A stretch of 64,000 bases of DNA from Geobacter sp. (GCA_009684515.1 WKKS01000001.1:124001-188000), one strand, 5' to 3'; positions 1 through 9,926 are shown, counted from the first letter of the stretch. Translations and numbers: made by a program. The notes: a model not told the origin generated them from the sequence alone.

Positions 1-1026
1 TTCCCGTCCCAGCATGATGATGTAGGCATAAGCCCTGGCCATGATCGAAAAATTACCGAAGAAATTGGCCGTTCGCCCGATGGAAGTGGAACACTGCTCT
101 GACAGCAGGAATTTCCCGTCGTCGTCCATGACGATGCGCGGTTGCGGCAGAAATGGAATCAGCGACTTTTTGACTCCAACGGGACCGGAACCGGGACCGC
201 CGCCGCCATGGGGAGTACCGAACGTTTTGTGCAGGTTGACGTGGATTACGTCAAAACCGACATCACCCGGTTTGACCTTGCCCATGATCGCATTCAGGTT
301 GGCGCCGTCATAGTACATCAACGCATCGTGACTGTGGGCGATGTCGCTGATTTCCTTGATGTGCGGGTTGAAGAGCCCGAGCGTGTTGGGGCAGGTCATC
401 ATGACCGCCGCGACTTCGTCGTTCATCGCTTTTTTGAAAAGCTCGATATCCATATCGCCGTAGGATGCGGTTGGAACAGTGATAATCTCGTAACCGGCAA
501 TGGCGGCCGAGGCAGGATTTGTGCCGTGTGATGAATCCGGCACCACCACGTACTTTTTCTTATTGCCCTTGGCGCGGTGGTAGGCGGAGATCAGCAGAAT
601 GCCGGTCATCTCGCCATGGGCGCCCGCCAGCGGCTGGGTCGTAACTTCGTCCATGCCGGTGATATCGGCCAGCATCTGCCCCAGATCATACAGCATTCCC
701 AGATTTCCCTGGCAGAAGTCCACGCCGCCCGGCAGCAGCGCCGTCATGGGGTGGAACGAAGCAAACAGGGCAGCCGAGTTTTCCAGCACCTTGGCGTTGT
801 ATTTCATGGTGCAGGAACCGAGCGGATAAAAGTTGGTATCCAGCGAGTAATTGCGACGCGACAGATTGGTGAAATGCCGCACCAGATCCAGTTCGGACAT
901 TTCCGGCAGAGCGGCCGATTCCTTGCGCAGCAGGTTTTCAGGCAGAGCGGCGGCAGCGGGCACATCAGAAAGCGGCAGCTTTACGCCCCGACGTCCGGCT
1001 ACGGATTGTTCATAGATCAATTGCAT
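1..1026 (-). CDS. gcvPB: Glycine dehydrogenase (decarboxylating) subunit 2, P-protein beta part, partial
   Basis: This is the PLP-binding half of the two-subunit glycine cleavage P-protein, which decarboxylates glycine and passes the aminomethyl group to lipoyl-GcvH. Reading starts at the ATG at 1026, inside the end of gcvPA (10-base overlap, so translational coupling is likely), and runs off the left edge after 342 codons. The family is usually about 480-490 residues, so the C-terminal third is missing here. The PLP-lysine motif [16 protein letters not shown] is visible with Lys267 at nt 226-228, followed by the glycine-rich loop typical of GcvPB. It is the last visible gene of a gcvH-gcvPA-gcvPB run. 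Identification is secure; only the C-terminus is unknown. Confidence 0.95.
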   Translation of the reverse strand, partial: MQLIYEQSVAGRRGVKLPLSDVPAAAALPENLLRKESAALPEMSELDLVRHFTNLSRRNYSLDTNFYPLGSCTMKYNAKVLENSAALFASFHPMTALLPGGVDFCQGNLGMLYDLGQMLADITGMDEVTTQPLAGAHGEMTGILLISAYHRAKGNKKKYVVVPDSSHGTNPASAAIAGYEIITVPTASYGDMDIELFKKAMNDEVAAVMMTCPNTLGLFNPHIKEISDIAHSHDALMYYDGANLNAIMGKVKPGDVGFDVIHVNLHKTFGTPHGGGGPGSGPVGVKKSLIPFLPQPRIVMDDDGKFLLSEQCSTSIGRTANFFGNFSIMARAYAYIIMLGRE

Positions 1027-2363
1027 ACAGCCACCCCCAACTCCCTGACCAAACGGTCGATCTCTTTCTTGGAACGCTTTTCGGTCACGGTCACAACCAG
1101 GCAGTTATCAGAGTCCTGATAGTACTGACCAAGTGGAACTCCAGCCACAATATCTTTCTTGAGCAATTCCGCCACAACCAGATCGGCGGACTTTGGAAGA
1201 AATACCGTAAACTCGTTGAAGGTTGAAGCGCTCTGCAGGACGGTTACTCCCGGTATGCCGGTCAGTTGTGACTTGGCATATTCAGCCTTGTCGCGATTCA
1301 GGCGCGCCATATCAACCAGCCCCTGCCTGCCGACCGAGGAAAGGAAGATCAGGCCGCGCAGGGCGCACAAACCCTGGTTACTGCAGATATTTGAGGTGGC
1401 CTTGTGGCGCTTTATATGCTGTTCACGGGCCTGCAGGGTCAGCACGAAACCTCTTCGTCCCTGCTTATCCACCGTCTCACCGATGATGCGGCCGGGCATG
1501 TTGCGGATGTAGGTTTTTTTGGCTGCGATAAAGCCGAACGACGGGCCGCCAAATGAGAGCGGATTGCCCAGACTTTGGCCATCACCAACCGTAATATCTA
1601 CTCCCATCTCGCCCGGAGTTGCCAAAAGGCCCAGCGATATCGGATAAACCGAAGCGATCAGGAGAGCATCCACGGCATGGATCTGCTGAGCCAGCGCACT
1701 GAAATCGTCCACACAACCGAAGAAATTGGGATTTTGCACCAGCACTGCCGCCACGCTTTCATCAAGCATCCCAATCAGTTCGGCACGATTAAGCATGCCG
1801 TCCAGGGGGGCGATTTCGACCACTTCCACATCCAGGTTGTAAAGATAGGTTTTCAATACCTGACGTGAGAACGGATTTACGCAACCATCGATAATGATCT
1901 TGTTGCGGCCGGTCACGCGCAGCGCCATCATGGCCGCTTCGGCGCAGGCAGTTCCGCCATCGTACAGCGAGGCGTTGGAAACATCCATGCCGGTCAAGCG
2001 GCAGATGGCGGTCTGATATTCGAACAGAGCCTGCAAGGTGCCCTGTGAACACTCGGGCTGGTACGGCGTATAAGCGGTGTAAAACTCCGACCGGCCTGAG
2101 AGGTGGTCTACTGCGGCCGGAATAATATGGTCGTAAAAGCCGCCGCCGACGAAGGCCAGCATATCGCCGCCGTTTTCAGCAGCGATCGACTTCATCTTGT
2201 CGAATGTCTCGAACTCGGACAGACCGGGAGGGAGATTAAAGGTTTTTGCCCGCAGCTCGGCCGGAATCGGCGAAAACAGCTCCTCGACGGAGTCAACACC
2301 GATGGCGGAAAGCATTTCGGAGATTTCCTGCGGTGTGTGGGGACAGTAATGGCTGTCGTTCAT
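1017..2363 (-). CDS. gcvPA: Glycine dehydrogenase (decarboxylating) subunit 1, P-protein alpha part
   Basis: This is the N-terminal-type half of the glycine cleavage P-protein and pairs with GcvPB in the cytoplasm. At 448 residues it has the family length. The start [14 protein letters not shown] fits the conserved PxT..EI.. beginning of GcvPA, and segments such as [18 protein letters not shown] and [14 protein letters not shown] are family signatures near residues 72-108. It lies 9 bases downstream of gcvH and overlaps gcvPB by 10 bases, consistent with one operon and 1:1 subunit synthesis. The split P-protein is common in Desulfuromonadota, Firmicutes and archaea, whereas E. coli has a single fused chain. 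Confidence 0.96.
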   Translation of the reverse strand: MNDSHYCPHTPQEISEMLSAIGVDSVEELFSPIPAELRAKTFNLPPGLSEFETFDKMKSIAAENGGDMLAFVGGGFYDHIIPAAVDHLSGRSEFYTAYTPYQPECSQGTLQALFEYQTAICRLTGMDVSNASLYDGGTACAEAAMMALRVTGRNKIIIDGCVNPFSRQVLKTYLYNLDVEVVEIAPLDGMLNRAELIGMLDESVAAVLVQNPNFFGCVDDFSALAQQIHAVDALLIASVYPISLGLLATPGEMGVDITVGDGQSLGNPLSFGGPSFGFIAAKKTYIRNMPGRIIGETVDKQGRRGFVLTLQAREQHIKRHKATSNICSNQGLCALRGLIFLSSVGRQGLVDMARLNRDKAEYAKSQLTGIPGVTVLQSASTFNEFTVFLPKSADLVVAELLKKDIVAGVPLGQYYQDSDNCLVVTVTEKRSKKEIDRLVRELGVAVCN

Positions 2364-2372
2364 GATAATCTC

Positions 2373-2747
2373 CTACAGGGTTTTGAGGTATTCGGTGTAT
2401 TGATCCTGAGTCATCAGGTTCTTCAACTCTGCGGCATCGGCAATCTCGATTTCCGCCATCCAGGCCTTTTCTTCGGCGCTCTCGTTGACAACTTCCGGTG
2501 TTGCATCAAGCTCGTCATTAACGGCGATAACTTTACCGGAAAGTGGTGAAAAAATATCACTGGCAGCCTTGACTGATTCAATAGCAGCCAGCACTTCGAA
2601 CTGTTTGACAGTTTTGCCAACTTTAGGAAGCTCTACAAAGGTAATGTCTCCCAGTTCGTGGGCGGCATGATCACTGATTCCGACCTTGCCGGTGTTGCCT
2701 GAAACCTTGACCCATTCATGCTCTTTTGTAAAATACATCTCTGCCAT
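2373..2747 (-). CDS. gcvH: Glycine cleavage system H protein
   Basis: This is the lipoyl carrier that shuttles the aminomethyl intermediate between P-, T- and L-proteins. From the ATG at 2747 it is 124 residues, the normal length. This start was preferred over the upstream in-frame one because GGAGG stands 8 bases before it and the family begins with MYFTKEHEW. The lipoylation site is Lys60 in EVLAAIESVKAASDIFSP. It is followed after 9 bases by gcvPA. A second, more diverged H-protein is encoded at 32822-33208, so this copy, sitting with the P-protein genes, is the one expected to serve glycine cleavage. Confidence 0.96.
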   Translation of the reverse strand: MAEMYFTKEHEWVKVSGNTGKVGISDHAAHELGDITFVELPKVGKTVKQFEVLAAIESVKAASDIFSPLSGKVIAVNDELDATPEVVNESAEEKAWMAEIEIADAAELKNLMTQDQYTEYLKTL

Positions 2748-2816
2748 AACGTAAACCTCCGTGGGTGTTTTTTTGAAATTTAACCGCGACACTTTACTGG
2801 ATTTGCGCTGCAAAGT

Positions 2817-2844
2817 AAACAGCCCGTACGGTGACGGGCTGTTT
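2817..2844. terminator. Hairpin between sensor kinase gene and gcvH
   Basis: A perfect 11-base stem (AAACAGCCCGT / ACGGGCTGTTT) with a 6-base loop lies just after the kinase gene and about 70 bases before gcvH. On the minus strand it is followed by a broken U-tract (TTTACTTT), on the plus strand by a short T-run. It may end the kinase transcript and so make gcvH start from its own promoter, or act only as a partial terminator. Confidence 0.55.
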
Positions 2845-2868
2845 TTGCTGCATTATTGATATTCCGCT

Positions 2869-5079
2869 TTAAACTGAATCGGCGGTGTAAGATGGCTCGG
2901 ATTGATTGGGTATGGAAAAGCAGAACAGGGTTCCGACGCCCAGCTCGGATTCGCACCAGATCCGACCACCCAGACGGCGAACAAGCGTCTTGACATAAGC
3001 CAGTCCCATTCCTTCTCCCGGCATATCCTGCTTGCCGGCCCGCCGGAAGATCTCGAAGACCTTGCCCATATCTTCTGCGGCTATGCCGCGACCGTTGTCC
3101 TGAAACTTGAAGGTAATTTCATTTATGCCCGGTTCGGCAGTGACTTCCAGTCGCCCCGCCCGGTTCTTGTCCAGATATTTCAAAGCATTATCCAGCAGGT
3201 TGCCGACGATCTGCTCGACAGCGGTCTTATCAGAAACGACCGTCGGCAGTTCAGAAACAGTCACAGCGACTTTCCCGGCCTCCAACTGGTGTCCCAATGT
3301 CTTCAAAATACTCTGCACGATGTCGGCAACATCAACCCTTTCCAGTTTCAGGTCTCGCCTCCCCAGTCGGGAAAGCTTCAGAATTGCATTAATCAGCGAG
3401 TCCATCCGGTTTACAGACGATTCGATGAATTCCAGTGCTTCCGGAACATCCTGACCAAGCGCCTCTTCCAGATTTTGAAGTTCCCTGTCACCCAGAACGG
3501 ATTTACTCTTCTCAACCAAAGTCGAAATTTCCTTGAGAGAATTACGAAGCTCGACGGAAAAACCTTTGATATTTACCAGCGGCGCCCGCAGGTCGTGGGA
3601 TACGATATAGGCAAAGTTTTTGACCTCTTCGTTCATCAACTGCAAATCTTCAGAATAGCGCTCGCTGGTCTCCTTGGCCACGGCCAATTCACACATAGTC
3701 TTTTCCAACTCGACAATCGCATTGAACTGCCGGTCTTTGGTTTCCAGAAGTTCGGCATTGCGGATGCTGACCCCGATGACCGGCGCAATTCCCATCAGCA
3801 GATTCAGATCCGTCTGCAGCAAAGGTTTATGTGACCTCAGATTATCCACCGCCAGGACTCCGATCGATTCGCCATCGCAGATAATCGGACAACAGAGGAA
3901 TGCCTCGGCATCAAGCTTCCCCAGCAGCTCCCGACTGGAACCTGGAAAATGTTCTTCATATTCTGCCATGGAATTAACAAGAAAAGGCTTCCGTTCCCTG
4001 AATGAGGTTACAAAAGCCCCTGCATGATCCGCTTCCCCCAGATCAAAGAGCGTCTGGCGCAGCATTTCGTCCTTCGCTCCGTCCTGGCCAAAACCTGCCC
4101 GAAAAAGCAGCCTTGAACGTTCTTGGTTTGCCAGCAGGACAACACCGCGATCATACCCCAGACGCGTATCCAGGATCTGCAAGACACTTTTGATGATTCC
4201 GTCGATTTCAGTTTGCTGGCTTACTGCATGTCCGACTTCATTGGTGATCTGGGCATTGCTGTAGTTGGAGTTGATCTGATCCAGCAGCTTGTCGGTTGGT
4301 TCTCCCAGACTTTGCAGAATTGACCTCAAACCCTTTTTTTCACGATATTCGGCAAGCAGAGCGATCGTCAAGAACAGTACCAAGGCGGCCGGGATGACAA
4401 GCGAGAATGCTATTTCCGGCAACAGCAGTATAAAGACCACACAGACAATCACAAGCAGCAGAGCGGTATAGTTTCGAATACTTACCAGTTTTTCAGCCGG
4501 GTTACTCTCCCACGTGACTATGTAACGGCAGCAAGTTCCGCCTTTGAAGATGCACTCCGGGTGTTCAACCTCCGGCAACCCGTAGTTGAACATCATCAGA
4601 ATCGATTCAATGGTGCCGATCCTGTTTTCGCATTGATACGGTTTTTCCCGAACGCCTTCCCGAAAGGTTGCAATCAGCTCAACCTTGTTGGTTCCAAGAG
4701 TGCGCGATGAAAGTATACTTGAGCGGCTGAAATTGGCTGCGGCCTTGTTTGCCAACTCATATGCCCTGGCAGGACCGACAAAAGTCAGAAGGTTTTGTCT
4801 CAAACTACCCAGAGCATCCGGGGACGCCCCGTAGCGACCGGCCTCACGGGCGATCGCCTCATTGCCGGACATCTGGACCAGCCGCTCATGAAACCGGTCG
4901 ACCTGTTGCTGGTTGAACCAGTGCCCGGGGTCGGCAACCTCATGGGCCTTCATGCCGGCGTACGAAAGCAGCTCACTCACATTTACATGCGGGTAACGTT
5001 TCCCAAGCAGCTTGAGAAAGGTGTCGATTACCCTGCTGTTATAGAGCGGCTCGCTACTGTCCATGGTCGCCTGCATCAC
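2869..5079 (-). CDS. Membrane-anchored GAF sensor histidine kinase
   Basis: This is a two-component sensor kinase of 736 residues. Seen in order: an N-terminal soluble sensory region (about 1-195, with a Cys pair at 183-184) resembling regions found in front of kinases in this group; two closely spaced membrane segments (about 204-222 and 224-242); a GAF-like domain (about 285-440); a short coiled linker; a HisKA domain with the phosphoacceptor His495 in YIVSHDLRAPL; and an HATPase domain with N627/N631, DNGRGI (661-666) and GEGMGL (688-693). All catalytic boxes look intact. Its start abuts the FadL-type gene stop (no gap), and two receiver-domain genes lie upstream in the same direction, so they are plausible partners. 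The signal sensed is unknown. Confidence 0.88.
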   Translation of the reverse strand: MMQATMDSSEPLYNSRVIDTFLKLLGKRYPHVNVSELLSYAGMKAHEVADPGHWFNQQQVDRFHERLVQMSGNEAIAREAGRYGASPDALGSLRQNLLTFVGPARAYELANKAAANFSRSSILSSRTLGTNKVELIATFREGVREKPYQCENRIGTIESILMMFNYGLPEVEHPECIFKGGTCCRYIVTWESNPAEKLVSIRNYTALLLVIVCVVFILLLPEIAFSLVIPAALVLFLTIALLAEYREKKGLRSILQSLGEPTDKLLDQINSNYSNAQITNEVGHAVSQQTEIDGIIKSVLQILDTRLGYDRGVVLLANQERSRLLFRAGFGQDGAKDEMLRQTLFDLGEADHAGAFVTSFRERKPFLVNSMAEYEEHFPGSSRELLGKLDAEAFLCCPIICDGESIGVLAVDNLRSHKPLLQTDLNLLMGIAPVIGVSIRNAELLETKDRQFNAIVELEKTMCELAVAKETSERYSEDLQLMNEEVKNFAYIVSHDLRAPLVNIKGFSVELRNSLKEISTLVEKSKSVLGDRELQNLEEALGQDVPEALEFIESSVNRMDSLINAILKLSRLGRRDLKLERVDVADIVQSILKTLGHQLEAGKVAVTVSELPTVVSDKTAVEQIVGNLLDNALKYLDKNRAGRLEVTAEPGINEITFKFQDNGRGIAAEDMGKVFEIFRRAGKQDMPGEGMGLAYVKTLVRRLGGRIWCESELGVGTLFCFSIPNQSEPSYTADSV

Positions 5080-6285
5080 CTAGAATTTGTACGCAAGACT
5101 TAATCCCAGCAGGTGAATGTCGGCGTTGTATTCACCATTGGCCAAACCAAAGCCGACTGCGTTATTCTTGGTGCGCTCTTCCTGCAGCTGGTAAGCGTAG
5201 CTGACGGCCAGCTTGAACCGGTTGAACTTCATGTCGGTGCCGATGGTGAACAGGTGAGTGTTGGAATCGGGAACCCCAGGTTCAAAGGTATCGTCAGGGA
5301 TCGCATTCCATCCGTAAAGATAGCCGCCCAGCAGTGTAAAGGTGTCGTTCAGGCGATATTTGCCACCGACATTAACGGCGAAGGTGTCGTGCCAGTTTTT
5401 TGGAATAATGGTGTCCGGCAGACCTTCGACCTCAAGCTTTAATTGCTTGTAAGAGCGCCAATCTTCCCAACGAAAGCCGGATTCCACAGTGAATCTGTCC
5501 GTAGCCTGGTAGGCAAGGCCGGCCGTAAGTTGGCGAGGAAGAGTAAGCTTGGTTTTTGCGTTCATGGACGGAACGCCTGGAATTGATATAATTAATTCGC
5601 CATCAATATCCATATCTACTTCGCTCCGGTATGAAACACCGGCGGAAATGCCATGTCCGGCATCATAGGCCAAACCAAGATTATAGCCGACACCGGTCCC
5701 GTCACCCTTGAACTTCTGGTTGGCATTTGAAGGAAACATTTTTTGTTCCAGCGACGCGTCCAGATAAATCACATCCAGACCGGCGGCAAAAGAGAGGCCG
5801 GGAATAATACGGTAGGAAACCACCGGGTTGAAGTTAAAGGTCTCGATTTTTGACTTGGTGGCAAGATATTTGCCTTCCCAATCCCCGTTCCATTCCGTAC
5901 CCAGGCCGAAGGGGTTGAAGATGCCCAATCCGGCGCTGATCTTGTCGTTGAAAGCGTGGCTGACATAAAATGTGCTGGGATAATAGACCGTGTCCTCAGT
6001 TGAAGCGGTGACGCCGGTGGCTGAGCTTTTGAAATCTCTGGAGGGAAACAGCAGTGTTGTGCCAACTTCTATCTGAGTGCCGGGAAGTTTATTAATAAGC
6101 GCCGGGTTGAAATAAATAGCCGATGGTTCATCGGTGTGGGCCACAACCGCATTTGCCTGACCAAGAGCCGAGGCGCCCTGGGTGAAAATGCCAAAGCCGG
6201 ATGCATGGGCGGAAGTTGCGGCACATAGCGATGTCAGCAGTACTGCTGAAGTGAGTAATAAATTGGATTTTTGATTGTATTGCAT
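5080..6285 (-). CDS. OmpP1/FadL/TodX-family outer-membrane transporter
   Basis: This is an outer-membrane beta-barrel of the family that moves hydrophobic compounds (long-chain fatty acids, toluene) into the periplasm. The 401-residue product has a signal peptide (about 1-28, ending AHA), then the family opening SGFGIFTQGASALGQANA and the DEPSAIYFNPALI segment (the FadL-type NPA motif). Alternating aromatic/polar strands continue to a C-terminal LSLAYKF, whose terminal Phe suits BamA recognition. It sits directly upstream of the sensor-kinase gene without a gap, so the two are co-transcribed and the kinase could respond to its substrate; that link is inference. Confidence 0.9.
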   Translation of the reverse strand: MQYNQKSNLLLTSAVLLTSLCAATSAHASGFGIFTQGASALGQANAVVAHTDEPSAIYFNPALINKLPGTQIEVGTTLLFPSRDFKSSATGVTASTEDTVYYPSTFYVSHAFNDKISAGLGIFNPFGLGTEWNGDWEGKYLATKSKIETFNFNPVVSYRIIPGLSFAAGLDVIYLDASLEQKMFPSNANQKFKGDGTGVGYNLGLAYDAGHGISAGVSYRSEVDMDIDGELIISIPGVPSMNAKTKLTLPRQLTAGLAYQATDRFTVESGFRWEDWRSYKQLKLEVEGLPDTIIPKNWHDTFAVNVGGKYRLNDTFTLLGGYLYGWNAIPDDTFEPGVPDSNTHLFTIGTDMKFNRFKLAVSYAYQLQEERTKNNAVGFGLANGEYNADIHLLGLSLAYKF

Positions 6286-6333
6286 AAATCCTCCTGTTTT
6301 TTAATATAACGTCACAAAAGCAAACTGAATTAG

Positions 6334-7644
6334 CTACCCTTCTACTGCGGTGGAATAGCGATAACAGTTCCGACCGGCTTCCTTGGCTCGGTACATGGCA
6401 CTGTCAGCTATTTTCAGAAGGGATTCGGCATTATCGGCATGGTCCGGGAAAACACCGATACCGATGCTGACACCGATATGACATTCATGCCCCTGGATCA
6501 TAAAAGGCCTGGCGATGGATGCGATGATTTTGTCGGAGACTATGCCGGTGTCCGGCGGTTCAACAATTCTGGAGAGAAGCACGGCAAACTCGTCGCCACC
6601 CATGCGGGCCACCGTATCGGCGTGGCGCAGACATTCATGCAACCTCTTGGACACCTCACGCAGTAGCTCATCTCCGGCGTCATGCCCCAAACTATCGTTG
6701 ACAGATTTAAAACGATCCAGATCCAGAAACAGTACTGAAAATTGTTCGTTATATCTCTTGCAGTGCGCAAGCAGGCAGGTAAGCCGGTCGAAAAAGAGCC
6801 GGCGATTGGGAAGGTCTGTAAGTGCGTCAAAGTTGGCCAGATATTCAAGCCGGTCATGGGCAATCCTGCGCTCGGTGATGTCACGGAAGATGATCTGGAC
6901 GGCCTGCTTGCCCTGATAGATGAACGGGACTCCGGAGACCTCAACATCGACAACACTTTCATCCAGACAGATGAATTTCCCTTCTATCCAGGGAGCGGTT
7001 GATGCGTCGTTCTCTATCATTTCAACCAGTGTCCGGAATACGTCACTGAATTCGGGATGAACGAATTCGTGTAATTTACGCTGCAGCAGCTCTGCTGCGT
7101 TATCTGCCTTCAGCAGAGATGCCCCGGCCGGATTGACGAAAACTAGCCCTTCGTCCGAATGAATTACGATGCCGTCCGGAGACAGATCGACCAAACGGCG
7201 ATAACGCTCTTCGCTTTCCCTGATAGCGGTAAACATCTGTTCCCGCTCCTGGATCATCAGCCGTTTTTGGAGCGCTTTCTCGATCACCATCGGGATCAGC
7301 GCCAGGTATCCCATCTCCACATCCTTGACGATGTAATCGATGGCTCCCAGCTTCAATGCCTCCACGGCAGTTGTTTCGCTGCCGTTGCCGGTTACCATGA
7401 TGATCGGAGGCGCATCTGCCTGTTCGGCCAGAATCCGGATGACTTCCAATCCCTCACAGACCGGCATGTTATTATCTGTCAGCACCAGGTCATACTGCCC
7501 GACCGCCAGCATCGCCAGACCCACTTCACCGTTTTCGGCCAGATCGACCTGATACCCTTGCCGCCGCAGGCTCTTTTGCAGCAACCTGGCAAGCCCGGCG
7601 TCATCTTCCATGTACAATATGTTGTATGACCGTTCTTCAGTCAC
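6334..7644 (-). CDS. Response regulator with PAS and GGDEF (diguanylate cyclase) domains
   Basis: This is a probable phosphorylation-controlled diguanylate cyclase of 436 residues. The receiver domain (about 7-125) has the acidic pair E13/D14-D15 and phosphoacceptor Asp57 in LVLTDNNMP. A PAS domain follows (about 145-260), then a GGDEF domain (about 265-430) with an intact GGDEF active site and an RHAD inhibitory I-site five residues before it, so product inhibition by c-di-GMP is expected. It lies 45 bases after the single-domain receiver gene and 48 bases before the FadL-type gene, in one minus-strand run. The activating kinase is not certain; the one at 2869-5079 is the nearest. Confidence 0.92.
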   Translation of the reverse strand: MTEERSYNILYMEDDAGLARLLQKSLRRQGYQVDLAENGEVGLAMLAVGQYDLVLTDNNMPVCEGLEVIRILAEQADAPPIIMVTGNGSETTAVEALKLGAIDYIVKDVEMGYLALIPMVIEKALQKRLMIQEREQMFTAIRESEERYRRLVDLSPDGIVIHSDEGLVFVNPAGASLLKADNAAELLQRKLHEFVHPEFSDVFRTLVEMIENDASTAPWIEGKFICLDESVVDVEVSGVPFIYQGKQAVQIIFRDITERRIAHDRLEYLANFDALTDLPNRRLFFDRLTCLLAHCKRYNEQFSVLFLDLDRFKSVNDSLGHDAGDELLREVSKRLHECLRHADTVARMGGDEFAVLLSRIVEPPDTGIVSDKIIASIARPFMIQGHECHIGVSIGIGVFPDHADNAESLLKIADSAMYRAKEAGRNCYRYSTAVEG

Positions 7645-7689
7645 CTGATCTCTCCCTTATCAATATGGAAGGCCTGTGGTTAAAGCGAC

Positions 7690-8130
7690 TCAGGGCTCAT
7701 CCGGTATTTTGACAATCGAAAGCATTAATCCAAGATTGCGAATCGCTTCGCAGAACTGTTCATATTCAACAGGCTTGGTGACATAGACGTTGCATCCAAG
7801 CTCGTAGCAACGCGCTATTTCGTGGGGAGTATCGGTTGTGGTCAGCATCACAACCGGAATACGCCTGGTTCTTTCATCAGCCTTAATGCGCTGCAGGACC
7901 TGATTGCCGTCGAGAATCGGCAGGTTCAGATCCAGCAGTACCAGAAAGGGAGCCGGGTGAGGCTCGGTGTAAACCCCTTCGCAAAAAAGAAAATCTACCG
8001 CTTTCTGTCCATCATCGAGATGAATGATTTTATTTGAGACTCCGGCCCGGCGCAGATTTTTTTCTATCAACCGGGCATGCCCCGGATCGTCTTCAACCAA
8101 TAGTATTGTTACAGATTGATTTACCGCCAT
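7690..8130 (-). CDS. Single-domain response regulator (Rcp1-like receiver)
   Basis: This is a stand-alone receiver of 146 residues, of the type seen in Rcp1-like regulators that act on a kinase or pass phosphate onward rather than bind DNA. It has LLVEDDPGHARLIEKNLRR at the start (acidic pair at 13-15), phosphoacceptor Asp67 in LLDLNLPILDG, a Thr-rich LTTTD switch near residue 97, and Lys in the VTKP motif. There is no output domain. It lies between gcvT and the REC-PAS-GGDEF gene in the same direction and probably belongs to the same signalling group. Confidence 0.92.
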   Translation of the reverse strand: MAVNQSVTILLVEDDPGHARLIEKNLRRAGVSNKIIHLDDGQKAVDFLFCEGVYTEPHPAPFLVLLDLNLPILDGNQVLQRIKADERTRRIPVVMLTTTDTPHEIARCYELGCNVYVTKPVEYEQFCEAIRNLGLMLSIVKIPDEP

Positions 8131-8189
8131 TTGGCCTCCCGGTTACCGCTTTACAACCAGATAAAAGTTTAACCGAAGAGAGCCGCTGA

Positions 8190-9281
8190 TCAGCTTCTTA
8201 GTGAACCACCGCCATAAAACGGCACTTCGCACACTACAGCTTCCATACTGACCCGTTCATGACGGATTGTAAGCTGCGTTCCCAACGGATAGTCACCACT
8301 TTCTGCAAAACCAATGCCTATGCCGCAGCCAAGCATCGGCGAAAAGACACCACTTGTCACCGCGCCAATTTGTCTGTCTCCGGAGAAGATCTCGTAATGG
8401 TGGCGCGGAGAGCGGCGGCTGGAAACCTGGAAGGCAATTTTTTGCCTGGTTATGCCGGTTTCCTTCTGCTTCAACAGAGCATCTTTCCCCACAAAGTTTT
8501 TATCAAAATTTACAAAAGCCCCCAGACCGGCTTCGAGCGGCGTAGTAACTTCATCTATATCGCTGCCGTACAGGGAATATCCAACTTCAAGACGCAGAAC
8601 ATCACGCGCCCCCAGGCCAGCCGGTTTGACGCGTTCGTCCTGAAGCAGCAGATCCCAGAGCTGGCAGACTTTTTCAGCCGGTATGAATATTTCGTAACCC
8701 AATTCACCAGTGTAGCCGGTGCGGCTGACAATCGCCTCAACGCCGAGAATATCCATCGTTATGAATTTGAAATACGGAATTGCCGCAACCTGCCCGCCAA
8801 GGGCGGCCACCATGACATCACGGGCCAGCGGCCCCTGAATGTCGAGCTTGCCGGTCTGATCGGTAATATTTGTAAATGTGCCGCCACGCAGGCGCTGCTT
8901 GATAGCGTCAAAATCATTGGGGGCCGTGGCGGCATTGACCACCACCATGACCTTGTCTTCCGCCAGCCGAAAAACGATCAGATCGTCTATGATGCCCCCC
9001 TGTTCATTCAGCAGAAAGCCGTAGCGGGAACGACCGACCGGTATGGTTTTAACAGAGAACGTAAAGACATCCTCCAGACCGCCGGATTCGAAGTCACCCT
9101 GAAACAGAAATTCTCCCATGTGGCAGATGTCGAACAGCGCCGCTTTCTGGCGGCACCAGGCATGCTCGGCGATAATTCCCTCGTACTGAATCGGCATGTC
9201 CCATCCCCCGAAAGGCGCCATCAGGGCTTTCAGATCACGATGCCTGCTGTTGATTGGTGTTGCTATGGCTTGCTCTTCCAT
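8190..9281 (-). CDS. gcvT: Aminomethyltransferase (glycine cleavage T-protein)
   Basis: The T-protein transfers the methylene group from aminomethyl-GcvH to tetrahydrofolate and releases ammonia. The 363-residue length is typical. Family motifs include FGGWDMPIQYEGIIAEH near 24-40 and DICHMGEF near 51; the folate-binding region and a C-terminal GCV_T_C barrel (about 280-355) are complete. GGGGAG is placed 8 bases before the ATG. It lies about 5.4 kb upstream of gcvH-gcvPA-gcvPB, separated by two receiver genes, a FadL-type porin and a sensor kinase, whereas in most relatives gcvT directly precedes gcvH. All these genes share the minus strand. Confidence 0.96.
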   Translation of the reverse strand: MEEQAIATPINSRHRDLKALMAPFGGWDMPIQYEGIIAEHAWCRQKAALFDICHMGEFLFQGDFESGGLEDVFTFSVKTIPVGRSRYGFLLNEQGGIIDDLIVFRLAEDKVMVVVNAATAPNDFDAIKQRLRGGTFTNITDQTGKLDIQGPLARDVMVAALGGQVAAIPYFKFITMDILGVEAIVSRTGYTGELGYEIFIPAEKVCQLWDLLLQDERVKPAGLGARDVLRLEVGYSLYGSDIDEVTTPLEAGLGAFVNFDKNFVGKDALLKQKETGITRQKIAFQVSSRRSPRHHYEIFSGDRQIGAVTSGVFSPMLGCGIGIGFAESGDYPLGTQLTIRHERVSMEAVVCEVPFYGGGSLRS

Positions 9282-9302
9282 GTTGGATTCTCCCCGGTTG
9301 AT

Positions 9303-9791
9303 TTAATTGTGGTAAGGATTCGACTTGCTTTTGTTTTTCCTGGAACTGTGCCGCGTTTTTTTGCCGCTGACTCCGGCAATTGAGAAAACATCCGCCAACT
9401 GCATCTTCCAGATCCCCTCTTCGTGGCTCAACTTGAACTCGCGGGTACTTGAATCCTGTGCGATGGCAGTCCCCTCCAACCCGAGTTTGAAATAGACAGT
9501 AGCCTGGGTGCGTTTTTCATTCAGCACCTTGAAGTCCTCCATCTTTTGCCAACAGCAGGCTGGACGAATCGACGTATCCCGCATTTTTTTGACAAACTGC
9601 TCACGGGAGGTTTTGCCACGATGGGCCAGACGCTCGAAAAGCTGTTCATAGCGACCTTCGCGCCACAGATCGAGAGTTTCCGATATTGATTGTTCCAGGG
9701 GCGAGACCGGTTCTGCGGCGCGAAGCGGCAAAACCGTCCCGATCAGAAAGGCTACAGTGCAGAGGAAAAAAGAAACAGAACGCAGGCTCAT
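9303..9791 (-). CDS. Secreted protein of unknown function
   Basis: The function is not recognised. The start at 9791 was chosen over an earlier in-frame ATG because GGAGG stands 7 bases before it and the product then opens with a clean signal peptide (MSLRSVSFFLCTVAFLIGTV, cleaved around residues 27-28). The 162-residue product has a mature region with a helical segment (LEQSISETLDLWREGRYEQLFERL) and a small alpha/beta fold reminiscent of NTF2-like or SnoaL-like domains (EFKLSHEEGIWKMQLADVF), two adjacent Cys residues (CCW), and a basic Lys/Arg/Ser tail. It stands 21 bases upstream of gcvT and is probably co-transcribed with it. Confidence 0.7.
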   Translation of the reverse strand: MSLRSVSFFLCTVAFLIGTVLPLRAAEPVSPLEQSISETLDLWREGRYEQLFERLAHRGKTSREQFVKKMRDTSIRPACCWQKMEDFKVLNEKRTQATVYFKLGLEGTAIAQDSSTREFKLSHEEGIWKMQLADVFSIAGVSGKKTRHSSRKNKSKSNPYHN

Positions 9792-9892
9792 CAGGGCACC
9801 TCCAAAAATTTTCATATGGTAGTTCAAACGCAACAGCCGCGCAACTTCTAATTATGCCATTTTTAGACATTAACCTGTTAGATCCCCCGGAC

Positions 9893-9926
9893 AAAAAAGG
9901 CCTCAGGTTTTCATCTACCTGAGGCC
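9893..9926 (-). terminator. Rho-independent terminator after the DAHP synthase gene
   Basis: A perfect 10-base stem GGCCTCAGGT / ACCTGAGGCC with an 8-base loop is followed, reading on the minus strand, by TTTTTTG. It begins 33 bases past the stop codon of the DAHP synthase gene and separates that unit from the downstream secreted-protein/gcvT run. Confidence 0.9.

Noticed and set aside
9834..9892. Possible glycine riboswitch upstream of gcvT and its preceding gene
   Set aside because: The gap is too short and shows no tandem aptamer-like pairing.
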